Shown: positions 42,884 to 52,220 of the stretch, one piece after another | Position numbering within the stretch: position 1 is the stretch's first letter | How the letters are laid out: every line of letters starts with the position of its first letter | Origin: JAFGUF01 sp040883315 | GTDB lineage: Bacteria; Bacillota; Clostridia; Christensenellales; UMGS416 | Direction of reading: 5' to 3' | DNA: 64,000 nt | Assembly (NCBI GenBank): GCA_040883315.1 | Contig: JBFLKU010000011.1 | Location: 62,001-126,000, forward strand | Position numbers and translations under genes: made by a program | Notes under the pieces: generated by a model | What the model was told of the DNA's origin: nothing | Databases searched by the model: none | Seen by the model: the letters and a program-made list of their open reading frames with translations, nothing else

Positions 42884-44115
42884 TGAATGATTTAGAATTA
42901 AAGAACTTTCAAAACAAAAATTTATTTATATTTTTTATAATTATCGGTGCTGTCGGACTGGCAACAGGTCTTACAGACACAGTACTGAACAATTATTTAA
43001 AAGAGGTATATGACATAACAGCAACACAAAGAGGGCTGATAGAATTCCCAAGAGAGCTTCCTGGACTTTTGTGTCTGCTTATAATCAGCGGACTCTCCTT
43101 TCTGGGTGATATACGCATCGCATTCATTGCTCAGATTCTGGCAGTAATCGGTACTCTAATTCTCGGTTTACTGACTCCTGTTTTTGGTGTAATGTTGATT
43201 TTTCTTTTCATCATGTCATCCGGTCAGCATATTTTTATGCCTGTCAGCGATAGCATATTTATCGCACTAAATAACGATGAAGAAAAAGTAGGCAAGAGAA
43301 TGGGACAATACAAAAGCATTTATACTGCTTTTGCATTGATCGCAGGTGTGATTGCCTTTGTTGGCTTCAGATACAATATTTTCTCTTTCACCTCTTCTAT
43401 TAAGCCTACATTCATAATTTCTTCTGTGTTTTTTGCTATAGCAGCATATTTGTTTTATATCTTAATTAAAAGAAGAAAAGACAAGATCATTGAAAGAAAG
43501 TTTAACTTCATTTTTGATTGGGACTATAGATACTATTATATTCTTGCCGGTATTCACGGTGCTCAAAAGCAAGTCATGCTGGTATTTGGCCCTTGGGTTC
43601 TGGTAAAAATACTAGAAAAAGAAACTGATACTATTGCACTGCTCACCATTATAGGTTCTTTCATAGGCATCTTCTTTTTGCGTGCACTTGGCAAATGGAT
43701 AGACAGATTTGGCATCAAAAAGCTACTATATCTAGACGCAATATCCTTTATAGCTGTTTATTTTCTGTATGGGCTTGTCACATGGGGCTTTAGCTCCAAT
43801 TTGCTTCCGCACTTTGGATGGCCTGTATTAATAGTTGGATTTCTATTTGTGCTAGATAAAATAAGCATGAACATGTCAATGGTAAGAATACTATATTTGA
43901 AATCAATTGCAAAAAAACCGGAGCATATAACAGCATCTATATCTACAGGCATCAGCCTAGACCATTTTATCACGATTGGCTTTGCTGTACTGGCAGGAAT
44001 AGTATGGGATAAATTCGGCCCGCAGTATGTTTTTTTCACCACGGCTTTGCTTTCCTTCATTAATGTATATATAGCTGGCAAAGTAAAAATCCCTAAAGAG
44101 GCATCAATACACTAG
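42883..44115 (+). CDS. MFS-family transporter
   Basis: The 410-residue integral membrane protein has about twelve hydrophobic segments and a charged middle loop (KRRKDKIIERKF, about 195-207). The overall pattern is the major facilitator fold; GLATGLTDTVLNNYLKEVYDI opens the first helix pair and LDRISMNMS-like segments occur late. Several segments are spaced irregularly. The substrate cannot be read from the sequence. It is translationally coupled to prfC (one-base overlap) and ends before an intrinsic terminator. Confidence 0.85.
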   Translation: MNDLELKNFQNKNLFIFFIIIGAVGLATGLTDTVLNNYLKEVYDITATQRGLIEFPRELPGLLCLLIISGLSFLGDIRIAFIAQILAVIGTLILGLLTPVFGVMLIFLFIMSSGQHIFMPVSDSIFIALNNDEEKVGKRMGQYKSIYTAFALIAGVIAFVGFRYNIFSFTSSIKPTFIISSVFFAIAAYLFYILIKRRKDKIIERKFNFIFDWDYRYYYILAGIHGAQKQVMLVFGPWVLVKILEKETDTIALLTIIGSFIGIFFLRALGKWIDRFGIKKLLYLDAISFIAVYFLYGLVTWGFSSNLLPHFGWPVLIVGFLFVLDKISMNMSMVRILYLKSIAKKPEHITASISTGISLDHFITIGFAVLAGIVWDKFGPQYVFFTTALLSFINVYIAGKVKIPKEASIH

Positions 44116-44147
44116 GGACAACAGCCTATTAAATTCAATGAAACTCT

Positions 44148-44187
44148 AACTTTTTGCTATTACATTTGCTGGCAAAAAGTTTTGTTT
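44148..44187 (+). terminator. Terminator-like hairpin after the MFS gene
   Basis: AACTTTTTGC (44148-44157) pairs perfectly with GCAAAAAGTT (44172-44181), then TTGTTTTG. The loop is 14 bases. The -35 of the next gene's promoter overlaps the tail. Confidence 0.65.
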
Positions 44188-44209
44188 TGCCCATAGTTTA
44201 TGATATAAT
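44182..44209 (+). promoter_or_regulatory. Extended -10 promoter giving a leaderless transcript
   Basis: TTGTTT (44182-44187), 16 bases ending in TGA, and TATAAT (44204-44209). The start would fall at about 44216-44217, which is the A of the ATG at 44217. Confidence 0.65.
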
Positions 44210-44216
44210 ATAGTTT

Positions 44217-45755
44217 ATGAGAAAATCAGAAAAACAAAGAATATATAATGGTTTTAACAAAAATCATTCTTTTGCATATATAAAAATAATTGCTTTAATC
44301 CTAGTAGGAGTGTTTGCACTTTCCGGCTGCAGCAGTCAAGTTACTTTTGTGAATTCCCCTACTCCCATTCCGTCTTCTACACCTGCACCAACTAGTGCGC
44401 TTGCTAAAGATACACTTAGCTCGTCAGGCTCTAGTGCGGCAACCAGCAGCAATACCTCGCCAGCATATGATGAAACATATCCGATACCCGAAATACTCGG
44501 AAATACAGGTGCAAATATAGAAACTGGTGGATTGAGCACTTCAGATGCTAACAGAATCTATTACATTGATAACGGCATTGTCAGTATGTCCAAAACTGGT
44601 GAAAACCCCGTATTAATTACGGATATGCAGAATATATCCTGCCTTAATAACGTAGGCGAATATATATATTTCATTTCTACTCACGATGGCTCCATATACC
44701 GTGTAGCAAAGGCTACAGATGCTATACCCGAATTTTTAAACATTACAGGGGCAAGCAATCTAATCGTGATTGGCGACTATATGTACTATTGCTCCACTGT
44801 GGATGAGAGCGCTACCAACTATGTGTATAGATCTCCTCTTCAGGGCATAGTGCAGGAGTGTCTTTTCGTAAAGGCCGATTATATCACGCCTGATGGCTCA
44901 TATTTTTATTTTAATAATCTAGAAGATAATGGATCTCTTTGGAGATATGATACCATTTTGTCGCAGGCAATTAAAATATCCTCCGACAAAGCCAGTCAAA
45001 TAAACATTATAGACGATAAGCTATATTACATTAGCGAAAATTTTGACTACAATGTAGTATGTATAGATAGAAACGGACTAAACCAAGTAACTGTAGTGAC
45101 ACAAGGATGCACAGACCTTAACAAAGTGCAGAACTATCTGATATATCGCACTATAGATACAGGCTATATTCAATCATACAATCTAAAAACAGGCGAAACA
45201 ATATCTTTGATTTCATATGGAAATCTTTTTTCACTTAGCACAACCGGCTCTATGATATTTTTCCAAAGCTGCCCTGCAGATGGTATGGAGCCTGAAACAT
45301 TCATATATAATATTTCTACTTCGAAGCTGAATAGAAACCTTCCACAAAAAATTTATGCTTTTATCAAGGATATAGACATATCCACGCTTACATTTGATTA
45401 TGACAAGGTTAGTTTTTATGAAGGCGAAGAGGCACTAGACCAATATGCCGCATACAACAGTACATCTACAGAAATTGCAAGAGACACACTGCAGACAGAC
45501 GACGGCACATATTATATATATAATAAACAGCAGGCATGGATACGCTGTCAGTCTTTGGAGTGGACAAACATTACACTGATAAGAAGATTTACATCACTGG
45601 CAAACAACACTCCATATACTTCCACGTTGGAGCAAATTAGCGAGTTGTTCAAAAACTATCCGAATCTGGAAGGAAAACTTTTATTCGAAATTACTATTGT
45701 GGATAAAAAAGCTGTTGAAATCCACGAAGTATACTATACAATAAATAATAACTAA
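44217..45755 (+). CDS. DUF5050-like propeller lipoprotein
   Basis: The 512-residue exported lipoprotein has lipobox LSGC (Cys38) after a rather long basic N terminus, a Ser/Thr/Pro/Ala linker (about 45-85) and a beta-propeller-like domain with repeated short strand motifs such as IYYIDNGIV, YIYFISTHDGSIYRV and YMYYCSTVDE, typical of DUF5050. The last 90 residues form another small domain (ITLIRRFTSLANNTPYTSTLEQI). Such proteins likely bind a ligand or partner at the cell surface. It is apparently transcribed without a leader; no ribosome site is present before the ATG. The site-2 protease gene follows by nine bases. Confidence 0.85.
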   Translation: MRKSEKQRIYNGFNKNHSFAYIKIIALILVGVFALSGCSSQVTFVNSPTPIPSSTPAPTSALAKDTLSSSGSSAATSSNTSPAYDETYPIPEILGNTGANIETGGLSTSDANRIYYIDNGIVSMSKTGENPVLITDMQNISCLNNVGEYIYFISTHDGSIYRVAKATDAIPEFLNITGASNLIVIGDYMYYCSTVDESATNYVYRSPLQGIVQECLFVKADYITPDGSYFYFNNLEDNGSLWRYDTILSQAIKISSDKASQINIIDDKLYYISENFDYNVVCIDRNGLNQVTVVTQGCTDLNKVQNYLIYRTIDTGYIQSYNLKTGETISLISYGNLFSLSTTGSMIFFQSCPADGMEPETFIYNISTSKLNRNLPQKIYAFIKDIDISTLTFDYDKVSFYEGEEALDQYAAYNSTSTEIARDTLQTDDGTYYIYNKQQAWIRCQSLEWTNITLIRRFTSLANNTPYTSTLEQISELFKNYPNLEGKLLFEITIVDKKAVEIHEVYYTINNN

Positions 45756-45764
45756 GGTGACTAT

Positions 45765-46412
45765 ATGTTTTTAAATAATTTGTCTTTAGAAGACATCATA
45801 TACAGAATACCCGCCATTATAATCGGCTTCACACTCCACGAATTTATGCACGCATACGTGGCGGACAAGCTAGGCGACCCCACCCCGAGGAATCATGGTC
45901 GTTTATCATTAAATCCCCTAGTACACATAGACTGGATAGGTTTCTTTATGCTGCTTATTGCGGGCTTCGGCTGGGCAAAACCAGTTTATACTAACCCAAG
46001 AAATTATAAAAACTACAAAAAGGGAAGACTTCTGGTATCAATAGCAGGACCATTGGCTAACCTCGCATTGGCATTTGTTGGCTTTGCAATTGCATATTAT
46101 ACCCGCGCCTCACTACCAGACGATAATTTTTGGATGAAAATATTATCAGAGTTTGTATGGATTAATACAATTCTATTTGCATTTAATCTAATTCCGATAC
46201 CTCCTCTTGACGGCTTCACTTTGCTGGAACTATGGATTAAGCCAGAAAAATATGCACTAATAAATAAATTTAGAGCTTATGGTATTATAATCGTTTTGAT
46301 TTTGTCTTTTGCCGGAATATTAGAGATTTATTTGAGAGGTGTTTACAAGATTATATACCTAGCAAGCAACTGGGTGTTTATCGGAATAGACGCCTTAACT
46401 GGACTTTTTTGA
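45765..46412 (+). CDS. Site-2 protease (M50 family), compact form
   Basis: The 215-residue membrane metalloprotease has the zinc motif HEFMH (H25, E26, H29) at the start and the second zinc site PIPPLDGFT (Asp, about 150). About five to six hydrophobic segments surround them. It lacks PDZ and CBS domains, so it belongs to the small clade found in Clostridia next to scpA/scpB; these proteases cleave membrane-embedded substrates, but the specific target is unknown. The ATG follows AAGGTGACTAT. scpA starts 18 bp later. Confidence 0.93.
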   Translation: MFLNNLSLEDIIYRIPAIIIGFTLHEFMHAYVADKLGDPTPRNHGRLSLNPLVHIDWIGFFMLLIAGFGWAKPVYTNPRNYKNYKKGRLLVSIAGPLANLALAFVGFAIAYYTRASLPDDNFWMKILSEFVWINTILFAFNLIPIPPLDGFTLLELWIKPEKYALINKFRAYGIIIVLILSFAGILEIYLRGVYKIIYLASNWVFIGIDALTGLF

Positions 46413-46430
46413 TGAGGTGGTTAGTATAGT

Positions 46431-47153
46431 ATGGCTTATCATATTTATTTAGACTTATTCGAAGGTCCATTGGACTTGCTTCTATTTTTGGTATCAAAAG
46501 CGCAAATAGACATAAAAGATATTTTTATCTCTAAAGTAACCAGCCAATATTTAGAGTTTGTTAATTCGCTTCAGGATGAAGACATGGACAGAGCAAGCGA
46601 GTTCATATTCATGGCTGCACGGCTAATAGAGATAAAGTCTCGCAAACTTCTTCCTAAGCCGCGTATAGAGGACGAAGAAGAGGAAGACCCTGAGCAGGCT
46701 CTCATCAGGCAGCTTGAAGACTTCAAAATGATGAAAGAGGCCAGCGAAAAGCTAGCCGAAGGACATGAAATAGCACAGAATAGATTCTACAGAGACCCTG
46801 CTGAGCTGGATGGAAAAATTGAGCTAGATTTATCCAATGTTTCTATAAAAACTTTGCAAGAGGCTTTCCAAAGCCTGCTTCTGCTTTCAACGCTGGATGA
46901 AGAAGATGTGGAAATTCGCCAAATTCCGCGAGAAGAAATAACTGTAGAAGATAGAATATCGTATATATCCAGAGCATTGAATTCTAAAAAGTCTATTACA
47001 TTTGCTGATTTATTTTCCAGCACTCCATCGAAATATGAGGTTATAACCACATTTATGGCTTTGCTTGAGATGCTGAAACTAAATCAAATATTGGTAGACC
47101 AAAGTCGTTATAATACACCGTTAGTAATATCAAAGAGGGAAATGAGTGCATAG
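46431..47153 (+). CDS. scpA: Segregation and condensation protein A
   Basis: ScpA is the kleisin that bridges SMC heads in chromosome condensation. The 240-residue protein starts IYLDLFEGPLDLLLFLV, the signature SMC-binding helix, continues with LEFVNSLQDEDMDRASEF and an acidic middle region (EDEEEEDPEQAL), and ends in the winged-helix tail. The ribosome site is GAGGTGG. The stop TAG overlaps the GTG start of scpB by one base. Confidence 0.96.
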   Translation: MAYHIYLDLFEGPLDLLLFLVSKAQIDIKDIFISKVTSQYLEFVNSLQDEDMDRASEFIFMAARLIEIKSRKLLPKPRIEDEEEEDPEQALIRQLEDFKMMKEASEKLAEGHEIAQNRFYRDPAELDGKIELDLSNVSIKTLQEAFQSLLLLSTLDEEDVEIRQIPREEITVEDRISYISRALNSKKSITFADLFSSTPSKYEVITTFMALLEMLKLNQILVDQSRYNTPLVISKREMSA

Positions 47154-47743
47154 TGAATACTAAAGAAAATTTAAAAAATATAGTTGAAGCCATATTGTTT
47201 GCCAGCGGTGATCCAATCGCTGTAAACGTAATCAGTGCATCTTTGGATGTAGATACAAAAGAAATAAACCAAGTGATTGACGAGCTGGCAGAAGAATATG
47301 CAAAAAGAGAAAGTGGATTGTCCATTTTAAAAATGAATTCATCTGTACAAATGTCTACAAATGATAAGTACGCCGAAATAGTTGAAGATGTGCTTTCGCC
47401 CATTCGCAGCGAAAAGCTGACAAAATCCGCTATTGAAGTGCTTTCTATAGTCGCATACAGGCAGCCCATAACAAGAACTGAAATCGCCGATATTCGCGGC
47501 GTTCGAAGCGACTATCTGCTGAATACCCTAATAAAAAAAGAGCTAGTAAAAGAGTGTGGCAAAAAAGACACTTTGGGGCATCCTTCTATGTTTGCAACGA
47601 CTGATGTTTTTCTGAGAGACTTTAATTTAAAAGATATTTCTCAGCTTCCTCAGCTGGATTACTCCATGGAAGAGGATGAATACGAAATGCTAGATATAGA
47701 AAATTTGCCGTCGGAAGAGCCGCAAGTACAAGAGACTGAATAA
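47153..47743 (+). CDS. scpB: Segregation and condensation protein B
   Basis: ScpB is the dimeric kite protein of the SMC complex. The 196-residue protein has the two winged-helix domains (NIVEAILFASGDPIAVNVIS, and SIVAYRQPITRTEIADIRGV) and an acidic C-terminal tail. It begins with GTG at 47153, overlapping the scpA stop, so their production is coupled. It ends before a bidirectional terminator shared with the convergent surface-protein gene. Confidence 0.96.
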   Translation: MNTKENLKNIVEAILFASGDPIAVNVISASLDVDTKEINQVIDELAEEYAKRESGLSILKMNSSVQMSTNDKYAEIVEDVLSPIRSEKLTKSAIEVLSIVAYRQPITRTEIADIRGVRSDYLLNTLIKKELVKECGKKDTLGHPSMFATTDVFLRDFNLKDISQLPQLDYSMEEDEYEMLDIENLPSEEPQVQETE

Positions 47744-47748
47744 AAATT

Positions 47749-47780
47749 AAGCCTGATTATTTAAACAATCAGGCTTTTAA
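47749..47780. terminator. Bidirectional intrinsic terminator
   Basis: AAGCCTGATT (47749-47758) pairs with AATCAGGCTT (47767-47776), loop of eight bases, with T-rich flanks on both sides. It separates scpB from the convergent surface-protein gene. Confidence 0.85.
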
Positions 47781-47781
47781 T

Positions 47782-50700
47782 TTATTCTTTTTTGTTTATA
47801 TCCTCATCATCATCTAGCGTTCCGCTGTAGCTTAGCATTTGCTGCTCATAGAATCCGCTTTCCGGCTGTTCCATCAGTCCTGTTTCTTCTCCCTGAACTC
47901 TGCCTATATACAATATGTATCCCACTCCGATTATGCACGCTGCGATTATTCCCATAAGAACCATCATATATATTTTTTTAGACATTATTTCATTGCCTTC
48001 TTCATCCAAGAATACTATAGTATTTGCACTCTTTATTCTGGCATTGTCCATGCTGCTGTTCACCACTATGGGTATATTTGTAGAATAGGTAACATCGGTA
48101 TATATAATATTTATACTATTGTTTGTGTTGTCTATATACGCTTTGTTTTTGTCGCCAGCAGTCCAGCTGACGATAAATCTGGCGATTTCCTCGCCGCTTT
48201 CTTTCTCCACTACCAAGGTGTGGCTGGTATATGGAATATTACCCAGATAATACTCCCCTGCCTCGTTGGGTGTCACAGTAACAGGATTTGAATACAATGT
48301 AATATTGCATCCCTTCACTGGTTTTCCGTTTTCATCCAGAAGTATGCCCTCTAATATACCAAAATATTCGTCTGCACTTGCCTCACTTGGGTCAAACACC
48401 TGCAAAACACATGTGTCCTTTATCGCTCCGTTTGTAGTATCTTCTGCGGATAGCGTTATAATAGCTTTACCCACGCCTACAGCCGTAATAATCCCTGTTT
48501 CATTATCTATTGTCGCTACCTTTTCGTTGGAGCTTTCCCATATCACATTTCTATTTCTTGCATCGTTCGGAAGAAGTGAATATTTCATCATGTCATCAGC
48601 TTTTTCTTTATCGTTCAAATGCATTCTAATAAAGTTAATACTGATATCCAAATCTGACACATGGAATCCATCTGTTGTAATCTTTACAGAGAAGCTGGAA
48701 TTAGAGCTCTTGTGCGTGGATGTAGCCGCATATCTCTGAAAGAATGTATGCTCGGTTTCAGGCTCTAGCCCTGTAAATGTATTTGATTTCTGCCATTGTC
48801 CGTCATCCATTTTATATTCGCATCCATCAAGCATATATAAGGTAATAGAATATTTAGTTTTTTCCAGCATACTTGGTGCTCTTGGTGCAGGTCTTGCTGC
48901 CTTTTGAATTTTGTCTATTTGAGCACTTTCCAAAAAGCCTTCCTTTGCAGTGCTGGACACCCTTACCGATATTTTTTTTCCAATATCATCTTTTGACGCT
49001 ATATATGTTGCCTCATTGGCACCTTTGATTTCCACGCTGTCTCTTAGCCATTGATATTTCAGCTGCGCTGCCACAGGATTGTTCGTGATTTTCTTTATAT
49101 AAACACTCAGCATATCGCCATATTCCGGCACTCCGTCATGCTCTATCATAACAGAACCCAGTAATATTTTTGACTCGAAGGTTATTTTTATAGTGTCTTC
49201 TTTTACTATGTTTTTTATTGTATAAGTATTGTCTTCATTGTCTATAACAGTATGTCCTGAAACAGATTTTACTTCGCCTACATAGTAGCTATCGTCTGGA
49301 GTACATGTTATTATTAAGTCTTTATTATACCCCACCTCTGTATCTGTGCCCGGATCTGCTTCTCCGCCTTCGCTTATAATCATTTTTACATTTACATTCC
49401 ACTTTGCATATATTGTGATATCTGAATATATTTTTTCAGTAGAAACATTGAATTCGTCAATATATCCGCTGTCTTTATACCATCCCCCAAATATAAGACC
49501 TGCTTTTTCCGGCTCTGCAGGCGGTGTTATATTTGCTGATGCTGCTACTTGCTGGCTGGCTACAGTGCTTCCGCCATTTGTATTGAAGCTGACAGTATAC
49601 ATTCTAAGATATGCATATGCTGTATCGCCGCTTTGCCATAGGCTAGGCAGAGAGAATCCGTATGCCTTGCCGTCTGTTACATTTTGATTTGAATATAAAG
49701 TATGAGTGCTAGTAGATGCTGCGGGTGCAAGATTGTTCTTTAAAAATACTGCCGAGTTGCCAGATATGCTAAGGCTGCCATCACCTGATGCTCCGCCAAT
49801 ATCTTTTGATGAACCCGATGCAAAAACGACTCCTGCCGATATGCTTATGCTGCCGCCTGTTGCGCCTGCTCCGCCACCTATTCCTGCTGCACCAGTCCCG
49901 GATACTGCAGTTATTTTTCCGCCTAAAATAGATATGGTTCCACAGCTTTGCAGATTACTTCCGCCTATTCCTGCTCCGCTTGTGCCTCCCTTTGCGTAGA
50001 GCGAACCAGACCCTGATATGCTAAGTGCTCCCGTAACTTCTATTCCCGCTCTTGTACTTCCTGAATACACTGAATTTGAGCCTACTAAAATCAGCATGTT
50101 TCCGCTTCCGGTAAATTTAATACCGCACTCTCCCGACATAGATGAATCGTTTATATTTGCATTATCCAATGTCAGCTCTGTGCCTGCACTGCACTGCACA
50201 CGTATGCTTTGAGTGCCGCGCAGCGTAACAGTGCCGCTTACAATTACTCCATCTCCGGATTTTAAAGTGCCTATATTATATGATGTGTTTGAAATAGCTA
50301 TATAATCCGTAGTAACCACCAACGCCGCACTGGATGATGATGCATTATAAAGAGCTGTTTCTGCATATCTTTGATAGAATGTATATTCCATTCCTGCTAC
50401 TAGGCTGCCAAATGTGTTTGCAGATGAAAAACTTCCGCCTGAAATTTTATATTCGCAGCCTGCCGCTAAGCTAAGCGAAACAGAATAATTATCCTTTGTG
50501 TCCAATGTTGGTGCTGCAGGTGCTGCTCTGTCTGCCTTGCCTGCCAATACAGTGCTGCTTATTATCTCACCCATTTCTACAGAGCTATATACTTTCACTG
50601 CTATATTGCTGCCTATGTCTCCTTCAGTCAAAGTATACGTGTTGCTCACAGCACCGGCTATTTCCGTCCCATTTCTTAGCCATTGGTAAGAAAGTATGCC

Positions 50701-50883
50701 TGTATTGTTTTGCACATTGCTGATATCTGCTGAAAGTGTATCTCCATATTGAGGTGTTCCATCGCTCACTATGCTAACAGTGCCCATCAAAGTATCTGCA
50801 GACCCCATTGCATATACAGATATAGGCAGTACTAAAGCTATTAGCACTGCTAAAAAAATTATTTTCAATATTGTTTTATTCAT
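47782..50883 (-). CDS. Large modular surface protein (Ig-like, InlB-B, Big2 domains)
   Basis: The 1033-residue exported protein has a signal peptide (1-25) and, in order: an Ig-like domain (YQWLRNG), a module with GCEYKISGG and TFYQRYAET, a Gly/Ser-rich carbohydrate-binding-like region, an InlB B-type repeat (GGWYKDSGY, about 425-495), a small strand domain, then repeats of the first two kinds (YQWLRDSVEIKG; GCEYKMDDG and TFFQRYAAT), a Big2-like domain (KVATIDNETGIITAVGVG), a carboxypeptidase-regulatory-like domain and a C-terminal membrane segment (about 975-995). No LPXTG motif is present. The internal duplication of the Ig-plus-module pair is clear. It probably acts in surface binding. Confidence 0.88.
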   Translation of the reverse strand: MNKTILKIIFLAVLIALVLPISVYAMGSADTLMGTVSIVSDGTPQYGDTLSADISNVQNNTGILSYQWLRNGTEIAGAVSNTYTLTEGDIGSNIAVKVYSSVEMGEIISSTVLAGKADRAAPAAPTLDTKDNYSVSLSLAAGCEYKISGGSFSSANTFGSLVAGMEYTFYQRYAETALYNASSSSAALVVTTDYIAISNTSYNIGTLKSGDGVIVSGTVTLRGTQSIRVQCSAGTELTLDNANINDSSMSGECGIKFTGSGNMLILVGSNSVYSGSTRAGIEVTGALSISGSGSLYAKGGTSGAGIGGSNLQSCGTISILGGKITAVSGTGAAGIGGGAGATGGSISISAGVVFASGSSKDIGGASGDGSLSISGNSAVFLKNNLAPAASTSTHTLYSNQNVTDGKAYGFSLPSLWQSGDTAYAYLRMYTVSFNTNGGSTVASQQVAASANITPPAEPEKAGLIFGGWYKDSGYIDEFNVSTEKIYSDITIYAKWNVNVKMIISEGGEADPGTDTEVGYNKDLIITCTPDDSYYVGEVKSVSGHTVIDNEDNTYTIKNIVKEDTIKITFESKILLGSVMIEHDGVPEYGDMLSVYIKKITNNPVAAQLKYQWLRDSVEIKGANEATYIASKDDIGKKISVRVSSTAKEGFLESAQIDKIQKAARPAPRAPSMLEKTKYSITLYMLDGCEYKMDDGQWQKSNTFTGLEPETEHTFFQRYAATSTHKSSNSSFSVKITTDGFHVSDLDISINFIRMHLNDKEKADDMMKYSLLPNDARNRNVIWESSNEKVATIDNETGIITAVGVGKAIITLSAEDTTNGAIKDTCVLQVFDPSEASADEYFGILEGILLDENGKPVKGCNITLYSNPVTVTPNEAGEYYLGNIPYTSHTLVVEKESGEEIARFIVSWTAGDKNKAYIDNTNNSINIIYTDVTYSTNIPIVVNSSMDNARIKSANTIVFLDEEGNEIMSKKIYMMVLMGIIAACIIGVGYILYIGRVQGEETGLMEQPESGFYEQQMLSYSGTLDDDEDINKKE

Positions 50884-50960
50884 TCTATATGTTACCTATC
50901 AGGCTCTTGCCCCTTTTCATAAATGCATTATAATTCTGTATTCTGTCTTTTTATTTATAT

Positions 50961-50969
50961 ATTATACCA
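50961..50969 (-). promoter_or_regulatory. Extended -10 promoter of the surface-protein gene
   Basis: Minus strand: TGGTATAAT, an extended -10; the -35 is weak. The start lies about 70 bases before the ATG. Confidence 0.5.
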
Positions 50970-51042
50970 CCAAATATATATACTTTTAAACTGCTTAAAA
51001 ATATATTTATTTATATGACGTATACAAAGCGTAAAAAGTTCC

Positions 51043-51076
51043 ATAAAAAAAGGATAATCATAATTGATTATCCTTT
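51043..51076 (-). terminator. Terminator of the PIN/TRAM gene
   Basis: On the minus strand AAAGGATAATCA pairs with TGATTATCCTTT (loop ATTA) and is followed by TTTTTT. Confidence 0.85.
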
Positions 51077-51094
51077 ATAAAATCTTGTAAATAC

Positions 51095-52186
51095 TTATTC
51101 ATCTTCCATTATTCTTGCAAAGATCATTCTTCCTGCGGAAGTCTGCAAAGAGGATGTGACCTCTACATAGAGGGTTTCTCCGATTCTTTCTCTTGCTTCC
51201 TGCACCACTATCATAGTGCCGTCACCCAAAAACGCAACTCCCTGCTGCTGCTCCTTGCCTTCTTTCACTATTTTCACGTGCATTCTTTCACCCGGTAGTG
51301 CAACTGGTTTGACGGCATTGGATAGCTCATTTACATTCAACACTTCCACGCCCTGAACAGATGCCACCTTGTTCAGATTGTAGTCGTTTGTCACAACTTT
51401 AGCTTTTATCTCTGCTGCCAGCTTGATAAGCTTTGCGTCCACTTCCATGCCATCTTCGTAGTCTTTATCTATTATTTTTACTTTTATATTTGATGTGTTC
51501 TGCATAGATTTCAATATGTCCAGCCCGCGTCTGCCTCTATTTCTTTTCAGTTCATCTGCAGAGTCTGCTATATGGCGAAGCTCTGTCAGCACAAACTGAG
51601 GCACATAAATAACGCCCTCTATAAACCCTATTTTGGCTATCTCATATATTCTTCCGTCAATAATCGCAGAGGTGTCTAATACCTTGCCTGTAGCTGCATT
51701 TTTTGCTGCACTGGCATTGCCCTTTTTAAATATATCCAAAAAGTTTAAATCCTGATATTTGTTTAAAGAAACAGCAATACCCAAATATCCTAGCAAAGCA
51801 TATAGCAATATGGAAAGAGGTACTGTAATCCATGATATCTTTAGCATATCCAAAAGCCCGACTAATAAATACGCTAAAATAAGACCTACTATCAGCCCTA
51901 TGGCTCCAACAAGCATGCTTTCAGCAGGTAAGCTTTTTAATGTATGTTCCAGTTCTTTTACCTTTTCTCCTGCTTCTGGTGCGAAAATATAAAAAATAAT
52001 TCCGAATATAAGAGATAGCACCGTAAGTATAGAGATATTTATCCATGTTGGTAAAGTAGTAGAAAGAGGCGCATACCCCACTTCACTTATCAATCGATTA
52101 ATCAGTACATACAACCCTAGCCCTACAAGCATACCAAAACACGCACCAAAAACCTTGATAGCTCCTAACAACTTTTTATCCACCAT
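51095..52186 (-). CDS. Membrane PIN/TRAM-domain protein (YacL-like)
   Basis: The 363-residue protein has four membrane segments (about 10-140), a PIN nuclease-like domain (about 165-275, VLDTSAIIDGRI with the first acidic residue and VVTNDYNLNKVA with the second) and a C-terminal TRAM domain for RNA binding. Bacillus YacL has the same layout. The function is uncertain; an RNA-cleaving role at the membrane is inferred from the fold. A strong AGGAGG lies too close to the ATG at 52186 (two bases) but five bases from GTG 52183, so the true start may be one residue later. Confidence 0.92.
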   Translation of the reverse strand: MVDKKLLGAIKVFGACFGMLVGLGLYVLINRLISEVGYAPLSTTLPTWINISILTVLSLIFGIIFYIFAPEAGEKVKELEHTLKSLPAESMLVGAIGLIVGLILAYLLVGLLDMLKISWITVPLSILLYALLGYLGIAVSLNKYQDLNFLDIFKKGNASAAKNAATGKVLDTSAIIDGRIYEIAKIGFIEGVIYVPQFVLTELRHIADSADELKRNRGRRGLDILKSMQNTSNIKVKIIDKDYEDGMEVDAKLIKLAAEIKAKVVTNDYNLNKVASVQGVEVLNVNELSNAVKPVALPGERMHVKIVKEGKEQQQGVAFLGDGTMIVVQEARERIGETLYVEVTSSLQTSAGRMIFARIMEDE

Positions 52187-52220
52187 AACCTCCTTTTTAT
52201 AATTTATTTTATACGTTAGT

